Positions 18,238 to 27,282 are shown, numbered from the stretch's first letter. The stretch: 64,000 nucleotides of DNA from JANPPS01 sp043758105 (GCA_043758105.1 JAYVOF010000234.1:1-64000); one strand, 5' to 3'. Numbers and translations are program-made. The notes: generated by a model from the sequence alone, not told the origin.

Positions 18238-20073
18238 TTGGATATTTTTGCCACTTTCCTGACCGGGCTGTCGGGCGCGTCATCGCTATTCCTGGTGGCG
18301 GCCGGGTTGACGGTCATCTTCGGCGTGACCCGGGTGGTCAATTTTTCCCATGGTAGCCTGTGTATGCTGGGGGCGTATGTCGGCTGGTCCATCCTCACCC
18401 GGCTGCCGCGCGACCCGGCGTCCTTCACCGCCGGCATCCTCCTCACCGCCCTCGTGATCGGCGGTCTGGGCGCGGTGCTGGAAATGGTGCTGCTCCGCCG
18501 GATCTACCGGGCGCCCGAGTTATTCCAGCTATTGGCAACCTTCGGCGTCGTGCTGATGGTGCAGGACGCGGTGCTGCGCATCTGGGGCCCCAACGACCTC
18601 ACGTTGCCACGCCCCCCCTGGCTCCGCAGCGTCGTGACGCTCGGGGGGGAGGGGGGGGAGGGGCGGTTTCCCATCTATGACCTCGTGCTGATCGGCGTGG
18701 GTCCGGTGATGCTGGGCGCGCTGTGGCTGCTGTTTACCCGGACGCGGTGGGGCACGCTGGTGCGGGCCGCGACGCTCGACCGGGAGATGGTGGCGGCGCT
18801 CGGCGTGAATCAGCGCTGGCTGTTCACCGGCGTGTTTGCCCTGGGCGCGGCACTCGCGGGCTTGGGTGGCGCGCTGTCGTTGCCATCCGCCTCCGCCAAC
18901 CCCTCGATCGACCTTACGGTCATCGCGGACGCGTTCGTGGTGGTGGTGGTGGGCGGCCTCGGCAGTATTCCGGGGGCCTATGTCGCCGCAGTGCTGATCG
19001 GCGTGCTGCAGGCGTTCGGGGTGGCGCTCATACCCCAGGCGACGCTGGTGCTGGTGTTCGCGCTGATGGCCCTGGTGCTGATCGTGCGCCCGTACGGTCT
19101 GCTCGGGCGGGCCGAAATGGGCGTCCGGACCGCGCCGGACCTTGTGCCCCTGATACGGCCCGCACCCCGCGCCCTCCGCTGGGCGGGCGGCGTCGCGCTG
19201 GCACTCGCGGTCCTGGCCCCGTTGGCCGCCGGGCCATCGACGCTCGCGATCGGCACGGAGGCCATGGTGGCGGTCCTGTTCGCCGCCAGCCTGCATTTCA
19301 TGATGGGGCCGGGCGGCATGCCGAGCTTCGGTCATGCGGCGTGGTTCGGCATCGGCGCCTATGCAGCCGCCCTGCTCACCCGGCAGGGCGGCTGGCCGCT
19401 GGGCCTGGCGCTCGCGGCGACACCGGTCGTGGCCGGGGCGGCGGCCCTGCTGTTCGGCATCGTCATCGTGCGTCTGTCGGGGGTGATGCTCGCCATGCTG
19501 ACCTTGGCGTTCGCCCAGATCGTATGGGCGGCGGCGTTCCAATCGGTGGACTGGACCGGCGGCGATAACGGGATCCTCGGGCTCTGGCCAAAGGGGGGAC
19601 CGGTCGGGTATTATTGGCTGACCCTCGCGCTATGTCTCACGGGGGTCATGCTGTTGCGCCGGGTGATCTACGCGCCGCTCGGCTATGCCATCCGCGCAAG
19701 CCGGGACAGCGCGCTCCGGGCGGAGGCGATTGGTTTGCCGACGTGGCTGCTGCGCCTGGCGGCGTTCACCCTCGCCGGAGCGTGCGCGGGGCTCGCGGGC
19801 GGGGTCTATGTTTTTGCCAAGGGCAGCGTGTTCCCGAGCTACGCCAGCATCCCGCGCTCGGTCGATGCGCTGGTGATGGTGCTGCTGGGCGGAGTGCAAA
19901 CCGTCTCCGGCCCCGTGATCGGCGCGCTGGTGTACACCGGCCTCTATGACGAGCTGCTGCGCGCGACCGACCAATGGCGGTTCGTCCTCGGGGCCGTGAT
20001 CGTGGCGCTGGTGGTGCTGGGACCCGACGGGATCGCCGGCGCCGCGCTGCGCCGCTGGGAACGGCGGTCGTGA
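18238..20073 (+). CDS. Fused LivH-LivM permease of branched-chain amino acid-type ABC importer
   Basis: A 611-residue membrane protein joining two permeases that are usually separate. Residues 1 to about 300 are LivH-like (GLTVIFGVTRVVNFSHGSL, VVVGGLGSIPGAYVAAVLIG). Residues about 310-611 are LivM-like (MPSFGHAAWFGIGAYAA, RASRDSALRAEAIGLP as the ATPase-contact loop). The start is TTG 18238, ten bases after the binding-protein stop. A periplasmic or loop segment is coded by G7-A-G8-A-G4 (18643-18663), a slippage-prone tract. It forms the membrane part of the importer with the two ATPases downstream. Confidence 0.92.
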   Translation: MDIFATFLTGLSGASSLFLVAAGLTVIFGVTRVVNFSHGSLCMLGAYVGWSILTRLPRDPASFTAGILLTALVIGGLGAVLEMVLLRRIYRAPELFQLLATFGVVLMVQDAVLRIWGPNDLTLPRPPWLRSVVTLGGEGGEGRFPIYDLVLIGVGPVMLGALWLLFTRTRWGTLVRAATLDREMVAALGVNQRWLFTGVFALGAALAGLGGALSLPSASANPSIDLTVIADAFVVVVVGGLGSIPGAYVAAVLIGVLQAFGVALIPQATLVLVFALMALVLIVRPYGLLGRAEMGVRTAPDLVPLIRPAPRALRWAGGVALALAVLAPLAAGPSTLAIGTEAMVAVLFAASLHFMMGPGGMPSFGHAAWFGIGAYAAALLTRQGGWPLGLALAATPVVAGAAALLFGIVIVRLSGVMLAMLTLAFAQIVWAAAFQSVDWTGGDNGILGLWPKGGPVGYYWLTLALCLTGVMLLRRVIYAPLGYAIRASRDSALRAEAIGLPTWLLRLAAFTLAGACAGLAGGVYVFAKGSVFPSYASIPRSVDALVMVLLGGVQTVSGPVIGALVYTGLYDELLRATDQWRFVLGAVIVALVVLGPDGIAGAALRRWERRS

Positions 20074-20828
20074 AAGTATTGGAGGCTCAGGCGCTCGGAC
20101 GCTCGTTCGGCGGCGTGCGGGCGCTGCATAACGTGTCGTTCACGGTGGCCCAGGGGGAGATGCTGGCGCTGATCGGGCCGAATGGCGCGGGCAAGAGCAC
20201 GTGCTTCAACATCGTCGGCGGGCAAATCCGCCCCGATATCGGCGCGGTGTTCCTGGGCCACCGCGCCATCACCGGGCTGCGTCCGCGCCAGATTTGGCGG
20301 CACGGCGTCGGCCGCACCTTCCAGGTCACCGCGACGTTTGCCAGCATGACGGTGCGGGAGAACGTGCAAATGGCGCTGCTATCCGCGTCGGGCGACATCT
20401 GGCGTCCCTGGCGCGCCGCCCGGGCGCAGCATCGTGCCGCCGCCGACGCGGCGCTGGCGCAGGTGGGCCTGCGCGACCAGGCCGATCGGGGGGCCGGCGT
20501 GCTAGCCTATGGCGACCTCAAGCGCCTCGAACTCGCGCTGGCACTCGCGCACCGCCCCCGGCTGCTGCTGATGGATGAGCCGACGTCGGGCATGGCCGGG
20601 CCGGAGCGGACCGCGCTCATTCAGCTGGTCCGGCGCCTCGTCACCCAACAGGGTCTGGCCGTCCTGTTCACCGAGCACGACATGGACGTGGTGTTCGGCG
20701 TGAGCGACCGCATCCTGGTGCTGAACCGGGGGGAGGTCGTGACGGAGGGTGTGCCGCAGGCCATCCGCGCCGACGCAAGGGTGCGGGAAATCTACCTCGG
20801 CACCGGCTCCACCAGCGGGGGGCATTGA
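20070..20828 (+). CDS. LivG-type ABC ATPase
   Basis: A 252-residue ATPase with Walker A GPNGAGKST, the LivG-specific FNIVGG segment, GVGRTFQ Q-loop region and LLLMDEPTSGM Walker B. The signature is degenerate, LAYGDLKRLELA, as is common in LivG. GTG 20070 overlaps the permease stop (GTGA). It pairs with the following LivF-type ATPase to power the importer. Confidence 0.94.
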   Translation: MKVLEAQALGRSFGGVRALHNVSFTVAQGEMLALIGPNGAGKSTCFNIVGGQIRPDIGAVFLGHRAITGLRPRQIWRHGVGRTFQVTATFASMTVRENVQMALLSASGDIWRPWRAARAQHRAAADAALAQVGLRDQADRGAGVLAYGDLKRLELALALAHRPRLLLMDEPTSGMAGPERTALIQLVRRLVTQQGLAVLFTEHDMDVVFGVSDRILVLNRGEVVTEGVPQAIRADARVREIYLGTGSTSGGH

Positions 20829-21523
20829 TGCTGGATGTGGCCGGCCTCAGCGCGTTCTATGGCCGGGCGCAGGTGCTGTTCAACGTGGGCTTCCGGGTGG
20901 CGCACGGGGACGTGCTGGTCTTGCTGGGCCGCAATGGGGCCGGCAAGAGCACGATCCTGAAATCGCTGATGGGCCTCGTGCCCCCGCACGGCGTCGTGCG
21001 GTTCGAGGGGCGGAACATCGCCGGGTGGGAGACCTATGAGATCGCCCGCGCCGGCATCGGCTATGTGCCCGAGGACCGGCGCGTGTTTGCGGATCTGACG
21101 GTAATGGAAAACCTCGAGGTCGGCCGGCGGCCCTCCTATGCCGGGGCCGGCTGGACGCCGGACCGCCTGTTCGGCCTGTTCCCCAATCTCGGCCTGATGC
21201 GCCACCGCCGGGCCGCCCGGATGAGCGGCGGCGAGCAGCAGATGCTGACCATCGCCCGTACGCTGATGGGCAACCCCAGGCTGATTTTACTGGACGAACC
21301 GAGTGAGGGCCTGGCCCCCCTGGTCGTGCAGCAAATGGCGACCGCCATCCGCGCGATGCGGGACGAGGGGGTGACCGTCCTGCTGGCCGAACAAAATCTG
21401 CATTTCGCCGCCCGCGTGGCCGACAGCGCCGTGGTGGTGGAACGCGGCCGTGTCGCCTGGTCCGGCACCATGGCCGGACTGCTGGAAGACGGCGCGGCGC
21501 GGGAGGCGTATTTGTCGGTTTAG
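20828..21523 (+). CDS. LivF-type ABC ATPase
   Basis: A 231-residue ATPase with Walker A GRNGAGKST, signature MSGGEQQML, Walker B LILLDEPSEGL and the switch-His region LAEQNLHFA. The ATG at 20828 shares bases with the LivG stop (TGATG); a TTG three bases earlier is possible. It is the last gene of the transporter operon; eleven bases after its stop a palindromic element begins and may act as a transcript end. Confidence 0.95.
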   Translation: MLDVAGLSAFYGRAQVLFNVGFRVAHGDVLVLLGRNGAGKSTILKSLMGLVPPHGVVRFEGRNIAGWETYEIARAGIGYVPEDRRVFADLTVMENLEVGRRPSYAGAGWTPDRLFGLFPNLGLMRHRRAARMSGGEQQMLTIARTLMGNPRLILLDEPSEGLAPLVVQQMATAIRAMRDEGVTVLLAEQNLHFAARVADSAVVVERGRVAWSGTMAGLLEDGAAREAYLSV

Positions 21524-21533
21524 TACTATTGAC

Positions 21534-21627
21534 CGTCATTGCGAGCCGCTTGGCAAAGCAATCCAGGAGCGACGAGCACGCCTGTCGCCCCTGGGTCACC
21601 ACGCCCCAAGCGGGGTTCGCGATGACG
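21534..21627. repeat. Dispersed palindromic element, copy B
   Basis: A 94-bp relative of the copy at 16273 with outer arms CGTCATTGCGAGCC and the near-complement GGTTCGCGATGACG. It separates the convergent ABC operon and glycan cassette. Confidence 0.9.
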
Positions 21628-21651
21628 AGTCACTTGCATCGGCCGTTGGTA

Positions 21652-22575
21652 TCATTTGACCGGTAGCCGGGCACAGAGATTGTAGCGGTCAACGCCGCCC
21701 CAGGCATACTTATACGCCTCATTGCCTCGCAAGAAATCCGCCTCCCACCGACCCTCGGCCTGGGCCTCCTCCAGCATGGCGGCCAGCAATAAGGTTCCCG
21801 GACTGATCTCGGCAAAGCCGGCGTCGAAGCCGCTGAGGTAAAACAGGATGCGCCCCTCGGCCAGCAGCGCATAGCAGGCGGCGGCCACAATCCCCTGCAC
21901 GCGAAGCACCTGCAACCGCAGCAGACCGGCGGCGACCAGACCGGGCGCGCTCGCCCGGTGAAACGCGAGGACCGCCGCGTCCGCGAGCACGCCCGCCTCG
22001 CCCTGTCCGGTCCAGCGCGCGGTGTGGAGCCGGATCAGATGCTCCAGCAGCGGCGGCGCGGTCTCCGGCGTGGCGCGCTCCATCGTGAACCCGCCCGCCC
22101 GCGCCGCGCGGTTGCGGTTCATACGCAGCTTCCGCGCCGTGCGGGGCGGCAGCAGGGTCATCACCGTGCCGGTCAGGGCCAAGGCCGGGCAGGGCGCGGT
22201 GGCGGACCACGCGGCCGGGAGCGTCCGCAGGGCCGCACCTGGCGGCACCTCCATTAGTTCGACCGGGCCGGGGAGCGCAGCCACCAGCGGCATCACTGGC
22301 TGCCCCGGCACCAGCAGCGCATCGTGATAGTCGGTCATCCCCGCCCCGATCGGTAGGCAGCGCCCATCCAGCGCATACATCGGCAGCACACCCGTCAGCA
22401 CCCCGCTCGCGCGGGCCACCGCGACCCGCGCCTGACCGTTGCCGAATTGCCGCCACCACGGCAGCAGCCAGGCCGGGTGGGCGAACGGCGTGGCACCCGG
22501 CACAAGGGACCACAGCGCCGTCCACTCCGGCTCCAGCGCAAACACCGCCGCGTCCGTGTCCAGCAGGGTGATCAA
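21652..22575 (-). CDS. CelD/BcsL-like GNAT acetyltransferase
   Basis: A 307-residue protein with the two-lobed GNAT layout of the CelD family: an N-terminal lobe with FAHPAWLLPWWRQFG and a C-terminal lobe with CYALLAEGRILFYLSGFD and SPGTLLLAAMLEEA. Family members are linked to acylation of exopolysaccharides. It is the last gene of the minus-strand glycan cassette, its ATG overlapping the stop of the GT4 gene. It probably acylates the sugar or polymer made by its neighbours; the acceptor is unknown. Confidence 0.82.
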   Translation of the reverse strand: MITLLDTDAAVFALEPEWTALWSLVPGATPFAHPAWLLPWWRQFGNGQARVAVARASGVLTGVLPMYALDGRCLPIGAGMTDYHDALLVPGQPVMPLVAALPGPVELMEVPPGAALRTLPAAWSATAPCPALALTGTVMTLLPPRTARKLRMNRNRAARAGGFTMERATPETAPPLLEHLIRLHTARWTGQGEAGVLADAAVLAFHRASAPGLVAAGLLRLQVLRVQGIVAAACYALLAEGRILFYLSGFDAGFAEISPGTLLLAAMLEEAQAEGRWEADFLRGNEAYKYAWGGVDRYNLCARLPVK

Positions 22576-23705
22576 GCGGCGCGGCTGGACCGGGTGGCGG
22601 CCAAGGTGTGGTAGCGCTCCAGATGCAGCGCCACCATTCGCTCCACCGAGAACCGCTGCTGCGCCACCCGGCGGCAGACCTGCGGATCGAGCGTGCCGAT
22701 CCGCCCGATGGCGCGCACCATGCCGGCGACGTCATCGACGATGAAGCCGGTGCGGCCATCCTCCACGACCTCTGGCAGCGCGCCCTGGCGGAAGGCGATG
22801 ACCGGCGCGCCGCACGAAGCGGCCTCCATGGCGACGAGCGAGCTGGTTTCGGCACATAGGCTCGGGACCAGCAGCCCCCGTGCGGCGGCCAGCAGGCGGC
22901 GCTTCTGCCGGAATCCAACCGGCCCCACATAGCGGCGCAGCCGGTCGAGCCGGGGGGCGATGTCCCGGTCGAAATACTCCCGGTGCGCGGTGTAGCCGAA
23001 CACCTCACCGGCGACGATCAACGGCACTCGTGCGGCGTGGGCGGCATCGAGGGCCAGGTGCACGCCCTTTTCGGGACAAATCCGTGCCAACACCAGGAAT
23101 GCCGGTCCCCGCCGCGGATGCACGTGACCAAGGGCCGCAATCGGCACGCCGTTCGGGATGGGCGGCAGCATGCGGGGACTGGGCGGTGCAGCCTGCATTT
23201 GGCTCGCGGACACGCAGTGCAGCCAGGTGCCGGGCCGGCTGGGATCGAGGGCCTCGGGCGGATACCAGTCGGGCGGCAAATGCAGCGTCGCCAGCACCGG
23301 GGGGCCCGGCGGCGGCAGAGTGTGGTGGAAATCGAGGCCGTGCATGTGGATGAGGTCCACCGGCCCGGTCGCCACGATCCGCTCCAGGATGCGCCGCACA
23401 TCGTGTTGCCGGGCCCGGTGGAACGCATCGTCGATCGGCTGGCCCGGCGCGGGCGCGGGGTAGAACATCAGCTCTCCGGCCGTGACCGATCCGGCGCACG
23501 CCACCACGATACTGCGATGCCCGGCCGCCACCAGCGCCTGGTCGAGCGCGGTCAACACCTGCTCCGACCCCCCAACCGAGTCCGGGCCGACCGGCGCCAA
23601 CGAATAGGCCACGCTCACCACAGTCAGCCGATCTTCCTTCCCCCTCTCCCCTCGGGAGAGGGCCGGGGTGAGGGAAGCAACCGGCACCGGCTGGTGGTGT
23701 AGCAT
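22572..23705 (-). CDS. GT4-family glycosyltransferase
   Basis: A GT-B enzyme of about 375 residues. The N-terminal Rossmann domain has SLAPVGPDSVGGSEQVLTAL and HMHGLDFH; the C-terminal domain has LVLARICPEKGVHLALDAA and the E-x7-E nucleotide-sugar site PSLCAETSSLVAMEAASCG. Start choice is unclear: ATG 23705 and GTG 23744 both lie in or beside a REP-like repeat, so the first ~25 residues (VASLTPALSRGERG) are repeat-derived and not family sequence. The original start may be a GTG near 23620. It lies between the glycosidase-like gene and the acetyltransferase. Confidence 0.88.
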   Translation of the reverse strand: MLHHQPVPVASLTPALSRGERGKEDRLTVVSVAYSLAPVGPDSVGGSEQVLTALDQALVAAGHRSIVVACAGSVTAGELMFYPAPAPGQPIDDAFHRARQHDVRRILERIVATGPVDLIHMHGLDFHHTLPPPGPPVLATLHLPPDWYPPEALDPSRPGTWLHCVSASQMQAAPPSPRMLPPIPNGVPIAALGHVHPRRGPAFLVLARICPEKGVHLALDAAHAARVPLIVAGEVFGYTAHREYFDRDIAPRLDRLRRYVGPVGFRQKRRLLAAARGLLVPSLCAETSSLVAMEAASCGAPVIAFRQGALPEVVEDGRTGFIVDDVAGMVRAIGRIGTLDPQVCRRVAQQRFSVERMVALHLERYHTLAATRSSRAA

Positions 23706-23773
23706 TCCGTCCGACCCGAAAAGCGGGCGTGCTGTTTCCCTCACCCCAGCCCTCTCCCGGAGGGAGAGGGGGC
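23640..23773. repeat. Inverted pair of REP-like GC-rich repeats
   Basis: Two copies of a unit like TCCCTCACCCCAGCCCTCTC, one at 23640-23675 and one inverted at 23737-23773, each with its own small hairpin. They are different from the CGTCATTGCGAG family. The left copy is translated as the N-terminus of the glycosyltransferase. Such repeats are widespread in proteobacteria. Confidence 0.88.
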
Positions 23774-23787
23774 GTTTTTTTCGGGGT

Positions 23788-24708
23788 CTATAATGGCTGC
23801 CCCATCGCCGTCATCGCGCCAACAGACGCGTATCGCCGGGTCATGGCGGCGCAGAATTCGGCGAATTCTTCCGGATGCTTCGGCACCGCCGTGTGATGCG
23901 GCCATTGGCCCTTGTCTTCCGGCGTGAAGCAGTAGGTGACGGTGACTTGAAAATCCTCCAAGGCCCGCATTTGCCGGTCGAACCAGCGCTCCGCATCCGG
24001 GCGGAACCAGTCGGCCCAAGACAAGCCGGTGCGGAGATACGTGACCCCCATGTCCTTCATGTGCCGGACGGCGTCATCCAGCCGGTGATCCTCGTAATGG
24101 AACCATTGGCACAGGCCGATCTCCGGCGTGAATTCATGGAAGATCTTCGCCGCCCGCTTCGGCCGGCCGTTTTCATCGAGCAATCCCATGTGGAAATGCC
24201 GGTAATACGAGCTACCCTCCGCCTCCCGATGCCGGGTCGTGGCGGGCCACGCGGCGGGCAAATCATAGAGCGAATACCAATGGATGCGCGGCACCAGCCC
24301 CCGCAGCAACCCGGCGGTGCGGCGGAGGCCCCATTCCTGCACCTCCTCCGCGCCGAACGTGCTGATGCCGACCTCACTCACCCACAGCGGCAAATCCGTC
24401 ACGGCCCGGATGCTATCGAGTTTGGCCGGCCACTCGTCCAGCATCCAGTGATTCCAATCGAGCGGGAAGCCGTGCACCGCCACCGCGTCCAGATGATCCA
24501 GCGTGCCATGGCCCTGCAGCACGCGGATGAAATCGGGGTCGATCGGACTGATGCCGCCCAACACCCGCGGTAATCCGGGTGCCTCGGACGCGATGGCCTG
24601 ACCGGCGAGCTTGGTCATCTGCGCGAACACGGCCCAGCCGGGGTCATTCTCGAAATCCCAGTGCGATTTGTTGTTCGGCTCGTTCCAGATCATCGCCGCT
24701 TCGATCAT
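23788..24708 (-). CDS. Clan GH-A glycoside hydrolase-like protein with permuted motif order
   Basis: A 306-residue protein. WNEPNN, the acid/base motif of clan GH-A (as in GH39 and GH5), stands at residues 8-13, and the likely nucleophile Glu is in WVSEVGIST near 116. In normal barrels WNEP follows strands 1-3 at residue 130 or more. Here the usual early-strand sequence (GVTYLRTGLSWADW, then VTVTYCFTPEDKG and EFAEFCAAMTRRYA) comes at the C-terminus instead, as if circularly permuted. ATG 24708 overlaps the methyltransferase stop (ATGA). Probable beta-glycosidase or transglycosidase of the cassette; no signal peptide, so cytoplasmic. The family may always have this order. Confidence 0.75.
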   Translation of the reverse strand: MIEAAMIWNEPNNKSHWDFENDPGWAVFAQMTKLAGQAIASEAPGLPRVLGGISPIDPDFIRVLQGHGTLDHLDAVAVHGFPLDWNHWMLDEWPAKLDSIRAVTDLPLWVSEVGISTFGAEEVQEWGLRRTAGLLRGLVPRIHWYSLYDLPAAWPATTRHREAEGSSYYRHFHMGLLDENGRPKRAAKIFHEFTPEIGLCQWFHYEDHRLDDAVRHMKDMGVTYLRTGLSWADWFRPDAERWFDRQMRALEDFQVTVTYCFTPEDKGQWPHHTAVPKHPEEFAEFCAAMTRRYASVGAMTAMGQPL

Positions 24709-25463
24709 CGCGCACCTCGCTCTGGATAAACGGCGCCATATCGCGCATCCGGCAGCGTCGCCCGGCGGCAAATAAACACCTCGTCCTCTGGGTTCGCCTC
24801 GATCGTGAAGCCCGCCGCACGCAGCATGGCGGCCGAGCAGGCGCGGTTAGGCACCCACCAATTCGTATTGTCATGACTGTAACGATGCTCGATGAAATGG
24901 AGCTTCGGGTAGCCGGGGTCATCGAAGAAGGCGGTTTCGGCGAAGTCGTAATCGGACGCGACCGGCATGATCTCTGCCGAACCCCGCTGCAAAGATTGAA
25001 ACACCAGCGTGTCGCGCGCCACGTGCTCATGGATCAAATCGAGCGCCAGCAACGGGTGACGTAAGTGATATAACACACCAATAAACAATACGATGTCGAA
25101 CCGCTCACCAATACTGGCCACATCATATACCGATAGCTGCCGGAACTCGATATCTATCCCCTGCACCTCGGCCGCAAACCGGGCCTGCGCCAAATAATCC
25201 TCGTCGAAATCGATCCCCAGCACCCGCGCCGCCCCGCGTCGCTTCATCTCCATGGAGTAGAAACCGGCGTTGCAGCCAATATCCAGCACCGTCTTCCCGG
25301 CGAGGTCCGCCGGAAGGCTGTCCTGAAAACGCCGCCACTTGATGGCGGGGTAATCCCCCAAGAAATGCTCGGGCGCGGTCTGCACGCCGCGCAATTCCAT
25401 ATTGTGAAACCACGGCCCCAGCGCCGCCGCCCGCGCCCGGATACCGTCCTCGGTCCAGCTCAT
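24705..25463 (-). CDS. SAM-dependent methyltransferase, TIGR04290-like
   Basis: A 252-residue class I methyltransferase with motif I VLDIGCNAGFYSMEM, an acidic post-I GIDFDEDYLAQA and IVLFIGVLYHLRHP. The N-terminal GPWFHNMELRGV and the whole pattern resemble the family I know as TIGR04290 (Rta_06860-like), which lies in cassettes with sugar enzymes. It also resembles tRNA uridine CmoB-type enzymes in the core, but the context favours sugar O-methylation. The ATG overlaps the nucleotidyltransferase stop by four bases. Confidence 0.85.
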   Translation of the reverse strand: MSWTEDGIRARAAALGPWFHNMELRGVQTAPEHFLGDYPAIKWRRFQDSLPADLAGKTVLDIGCNAGFYSMEMKRRGAARVLGIDFDEDYLAQARFAAEVQGIDIEFRQLSVYDVASIGERFDIVLFIGVLYHLRHPLLALDLIHEHVARDTLVFQSLQRGSAEIMPVASDYDFAETAFFDDPGYPKLHFIEHRYSHDNTNWWVPNRACSAAMLRAAGFTIEANPEDEVFICRRATLPDARYGAVYPERGAR

Positions 25464-26215
25464 ACCGGGCTCCCCTCCAACACGGCCGGGGCGGCGCCGC
25501 CCAGCAGCCGCATGGCCTCGCGATACCCATTCAGCGTGCCCACATCGACGTAGCTGGACCCGGCCCGCACCGCCCATGCCTCCCCGCCCGCCGCCAGCCA
25601 GGCATTGACCAACGTGCCGATATATTCGTCCCGCCGCTCCCGCTCGAGCCACAGCCGGTGCAGCGCGTGCAAGATGGCACCCGGCATCCGGAACGCGCCC
25701 CAAATCCAGTTGGAACGGGCGTCGGCGGATTTCACCTGAATTTCCCGCACCCGTCCGTCCGCGTCATGATCCACCGCGTCGAACAGCTCCGGCCGATCGA
25801 CCGGGAACAGCAAGAACGTGAGCCGGTCCAACGGCAGCCGGCACAGCGCGTCCGACGGGAACCACACCGTATCCGGCAGGCCCACGATCACCGCCTCGTC
25901 CAGTCCAATCAACGGGAGCGCTCGGAATATGGCGTCGCACAGCCCGACCGCGCCCGCCTGGCAGACATAGGCGATGCTGACATCCCCCACCGCGCCGCCG
26001 AAATACTGCAAAATGTCGCTCTTCCACGGTGAAATCACGAAGCAAATCTTGTCCGCCCCCGCGCGCACCATCCGCTCGATCAAATACTCGCTCACCGCCC
26101 GCGGCCGCTCGACGCCGCGTTCATCGATGCGCGAGCCCACCGGCAGCAATTCCTTACTGAACGCCAGCGGCTGGATACGGGTGCCGTTGCCCGCGGCCGG
26201 AATGATGCCCCACAT
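25460..26215 (-). CDS. Sugar nucleotidylyltransferase
   Basis: A 251-residue nucleotidyltransferase beginning MWGIIPAAGNGTRIQPL, the NTP-binding signature of the RmlA/GalU family, with SKELLPVG and the VGLPDTVWFP metal region. It should charge a sugar 1-phosphate with a nucleotide, giving the donor for the cassette's transferases. The C-terminal SSYVDVGTLNGYREA is typical. The start overlaps the preceding gene's stop by one base (TGATG). Confidence 0.9.
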   Translation of the reverse strand: MWGIIPAAGNGTRIQPLAFSKELLPVGSRIDERGVERPRAVSEYLIERMVRAGADKICFVISPWKSDILQYFGGAVGDVSIAYVCQAGAVGLCDAIFRALPLIGLDEAVIVGLPDTVWFPSDALCRLPLDRLTFLLFPVDRPELFDAVDHDADGRVREIQVKSADARSNWIWGAFRMPGAILHALHRLWLERERRDEYIGTLVNAWLAAGGEAWAVRAGSSYVDVGTLNGYREAMRLLGGAAPAVLEGSPV

Positions 26216-27282
26216 CAGACCGTCTCCCCCACACTCTCGAATGCCGCCACCATCTCCGCCGCGCGGCGTTCGGCGGTATGTTCGGCCAGCGTCCGCGCCC
26301 GCGCCCGCGCCGCGATCCGATCCAGCTCCGCGTCTGACCGGTCCAGCGCCGCCAGAGCATCCGCCGTCGTCTCGGCCACCAAAATCTCTTCGCCCGGCGT
26401 GAAGAAATTCTCAAGTCCCGGCCAGGCATCGGTCAAGATCGGCACCCCGCACGACGCCGCCTCGAACAGCCGTCCGGACGGGCACCAGCCCATGCGCGCC
26501 ATGGCGTCCCGCGTCACGTTCAATGTCAGCCGCGCCGACGAATAGAATGCCTTGTGCTCGGGCGGCGGTAGATGGCGGACGAAATGGGTGTTCGCGGTCC
26601 ACGGAAATTCGTCCGGATATTGCGCGCCGCCGATCACGAACCGCGCCTCCGGCAGGAGCCGCGCGGGCTGCACGAATAGGCGCTCCAGCGCCGCCTGCCG
26701 GTCCGTCGCATAGGTACCGAGATAGGACAGCAGCGCCGTATATTCCGGACGGGGACCCACCCGGTGATGCACGGCCGGGTCGACCGAGCCATAGATCGGC
26801 ATCACCCGGTGCGCGCCGAGCTGGGTGCGCAACGCATCGAGCGCCGGGCCCCCGGTGTAACTCAGCACGAGGTCGAACCCGGCCAGCCCCTCTGGCCCCA
26901 CATACGGCACCGTCTCCCCGGACGCGAGGCGCGCCAGCGTCACCGGCGTGTCCAGATCATAGAAGCAGCGAATGGCCCGGCTTTCCTCGACTATCTCGGT
27001 CGCCATCAGGGCATCCGGGCAATAGGAAGTCACCATCGCCACGTCCGCATCCGCCACGGCGCCGCGCATGGCGGGATGCGGCCAGCCTTCATACAACACC
27101 AGCTCACCGCCGGGCGGGAGCGCGTGCAAATCCCGGTGGGCGGCGTAGTACGGCACGTCGCGCTCGAAGAAAACGACCCGGTGTCCGGCGTCCAGCAGCG
27201 CCGCAATCAGCCCGCGCCACAGGGCGGCATGGCCGTTGCCCCACGATGAACTGACGGAGAGGCCGAAGATGACGATCTTCAT
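26215..27282 (-). CDS. CgeB-like glycosyltransferase (copy 2)
   Basis: A 355-residue GT-B protein like the CgeB/DUF3880 group. It begins MKIVIFGLSVSSSWGNGHA and has FYDLDTPVTLARL in the N-lobe and LFEAASCGVPILTDAWPGLE plus FFTPGEEILVAET in the C-lobe, the nucleotide-sugar side. It is clearly a paralogue of the next upstream gene, with the same motifs at matching positions, and overlaps it by four bases. Tandem copies suggest two successive linkages or donor sugars. Confidence 0.87.
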   Translation of the reverse strand: MKIVIFGLSVSSSWGNGHAALWRGLIAALLDAGHRVVFFERDVPYYAAHRDLHALPPGGELVLYEGWPHPAMRGAVADADVAMVTSYCPDALMATEIVEESRAIRCFYDLDTPVTLARLASGETVPYVGPEGLAGFDLVLSYTGGPALDALRTQLGAHRVMPIYGSVDPAVHHRVGPRPEYTALLSYLGTYATDRQAALERLFVQPARLLPEARFVIGGAQYPDEFPWTANTHFVRHLPPPEHKAFYSSARLTLNVTRDAMARMGWCPSGRLFEAASCGVPILTDAWPGLENFFTPGEEILVAETTADALAALDRSDAELDRIAARARARTLAEHTAERRAAEMVAAFESVGETV

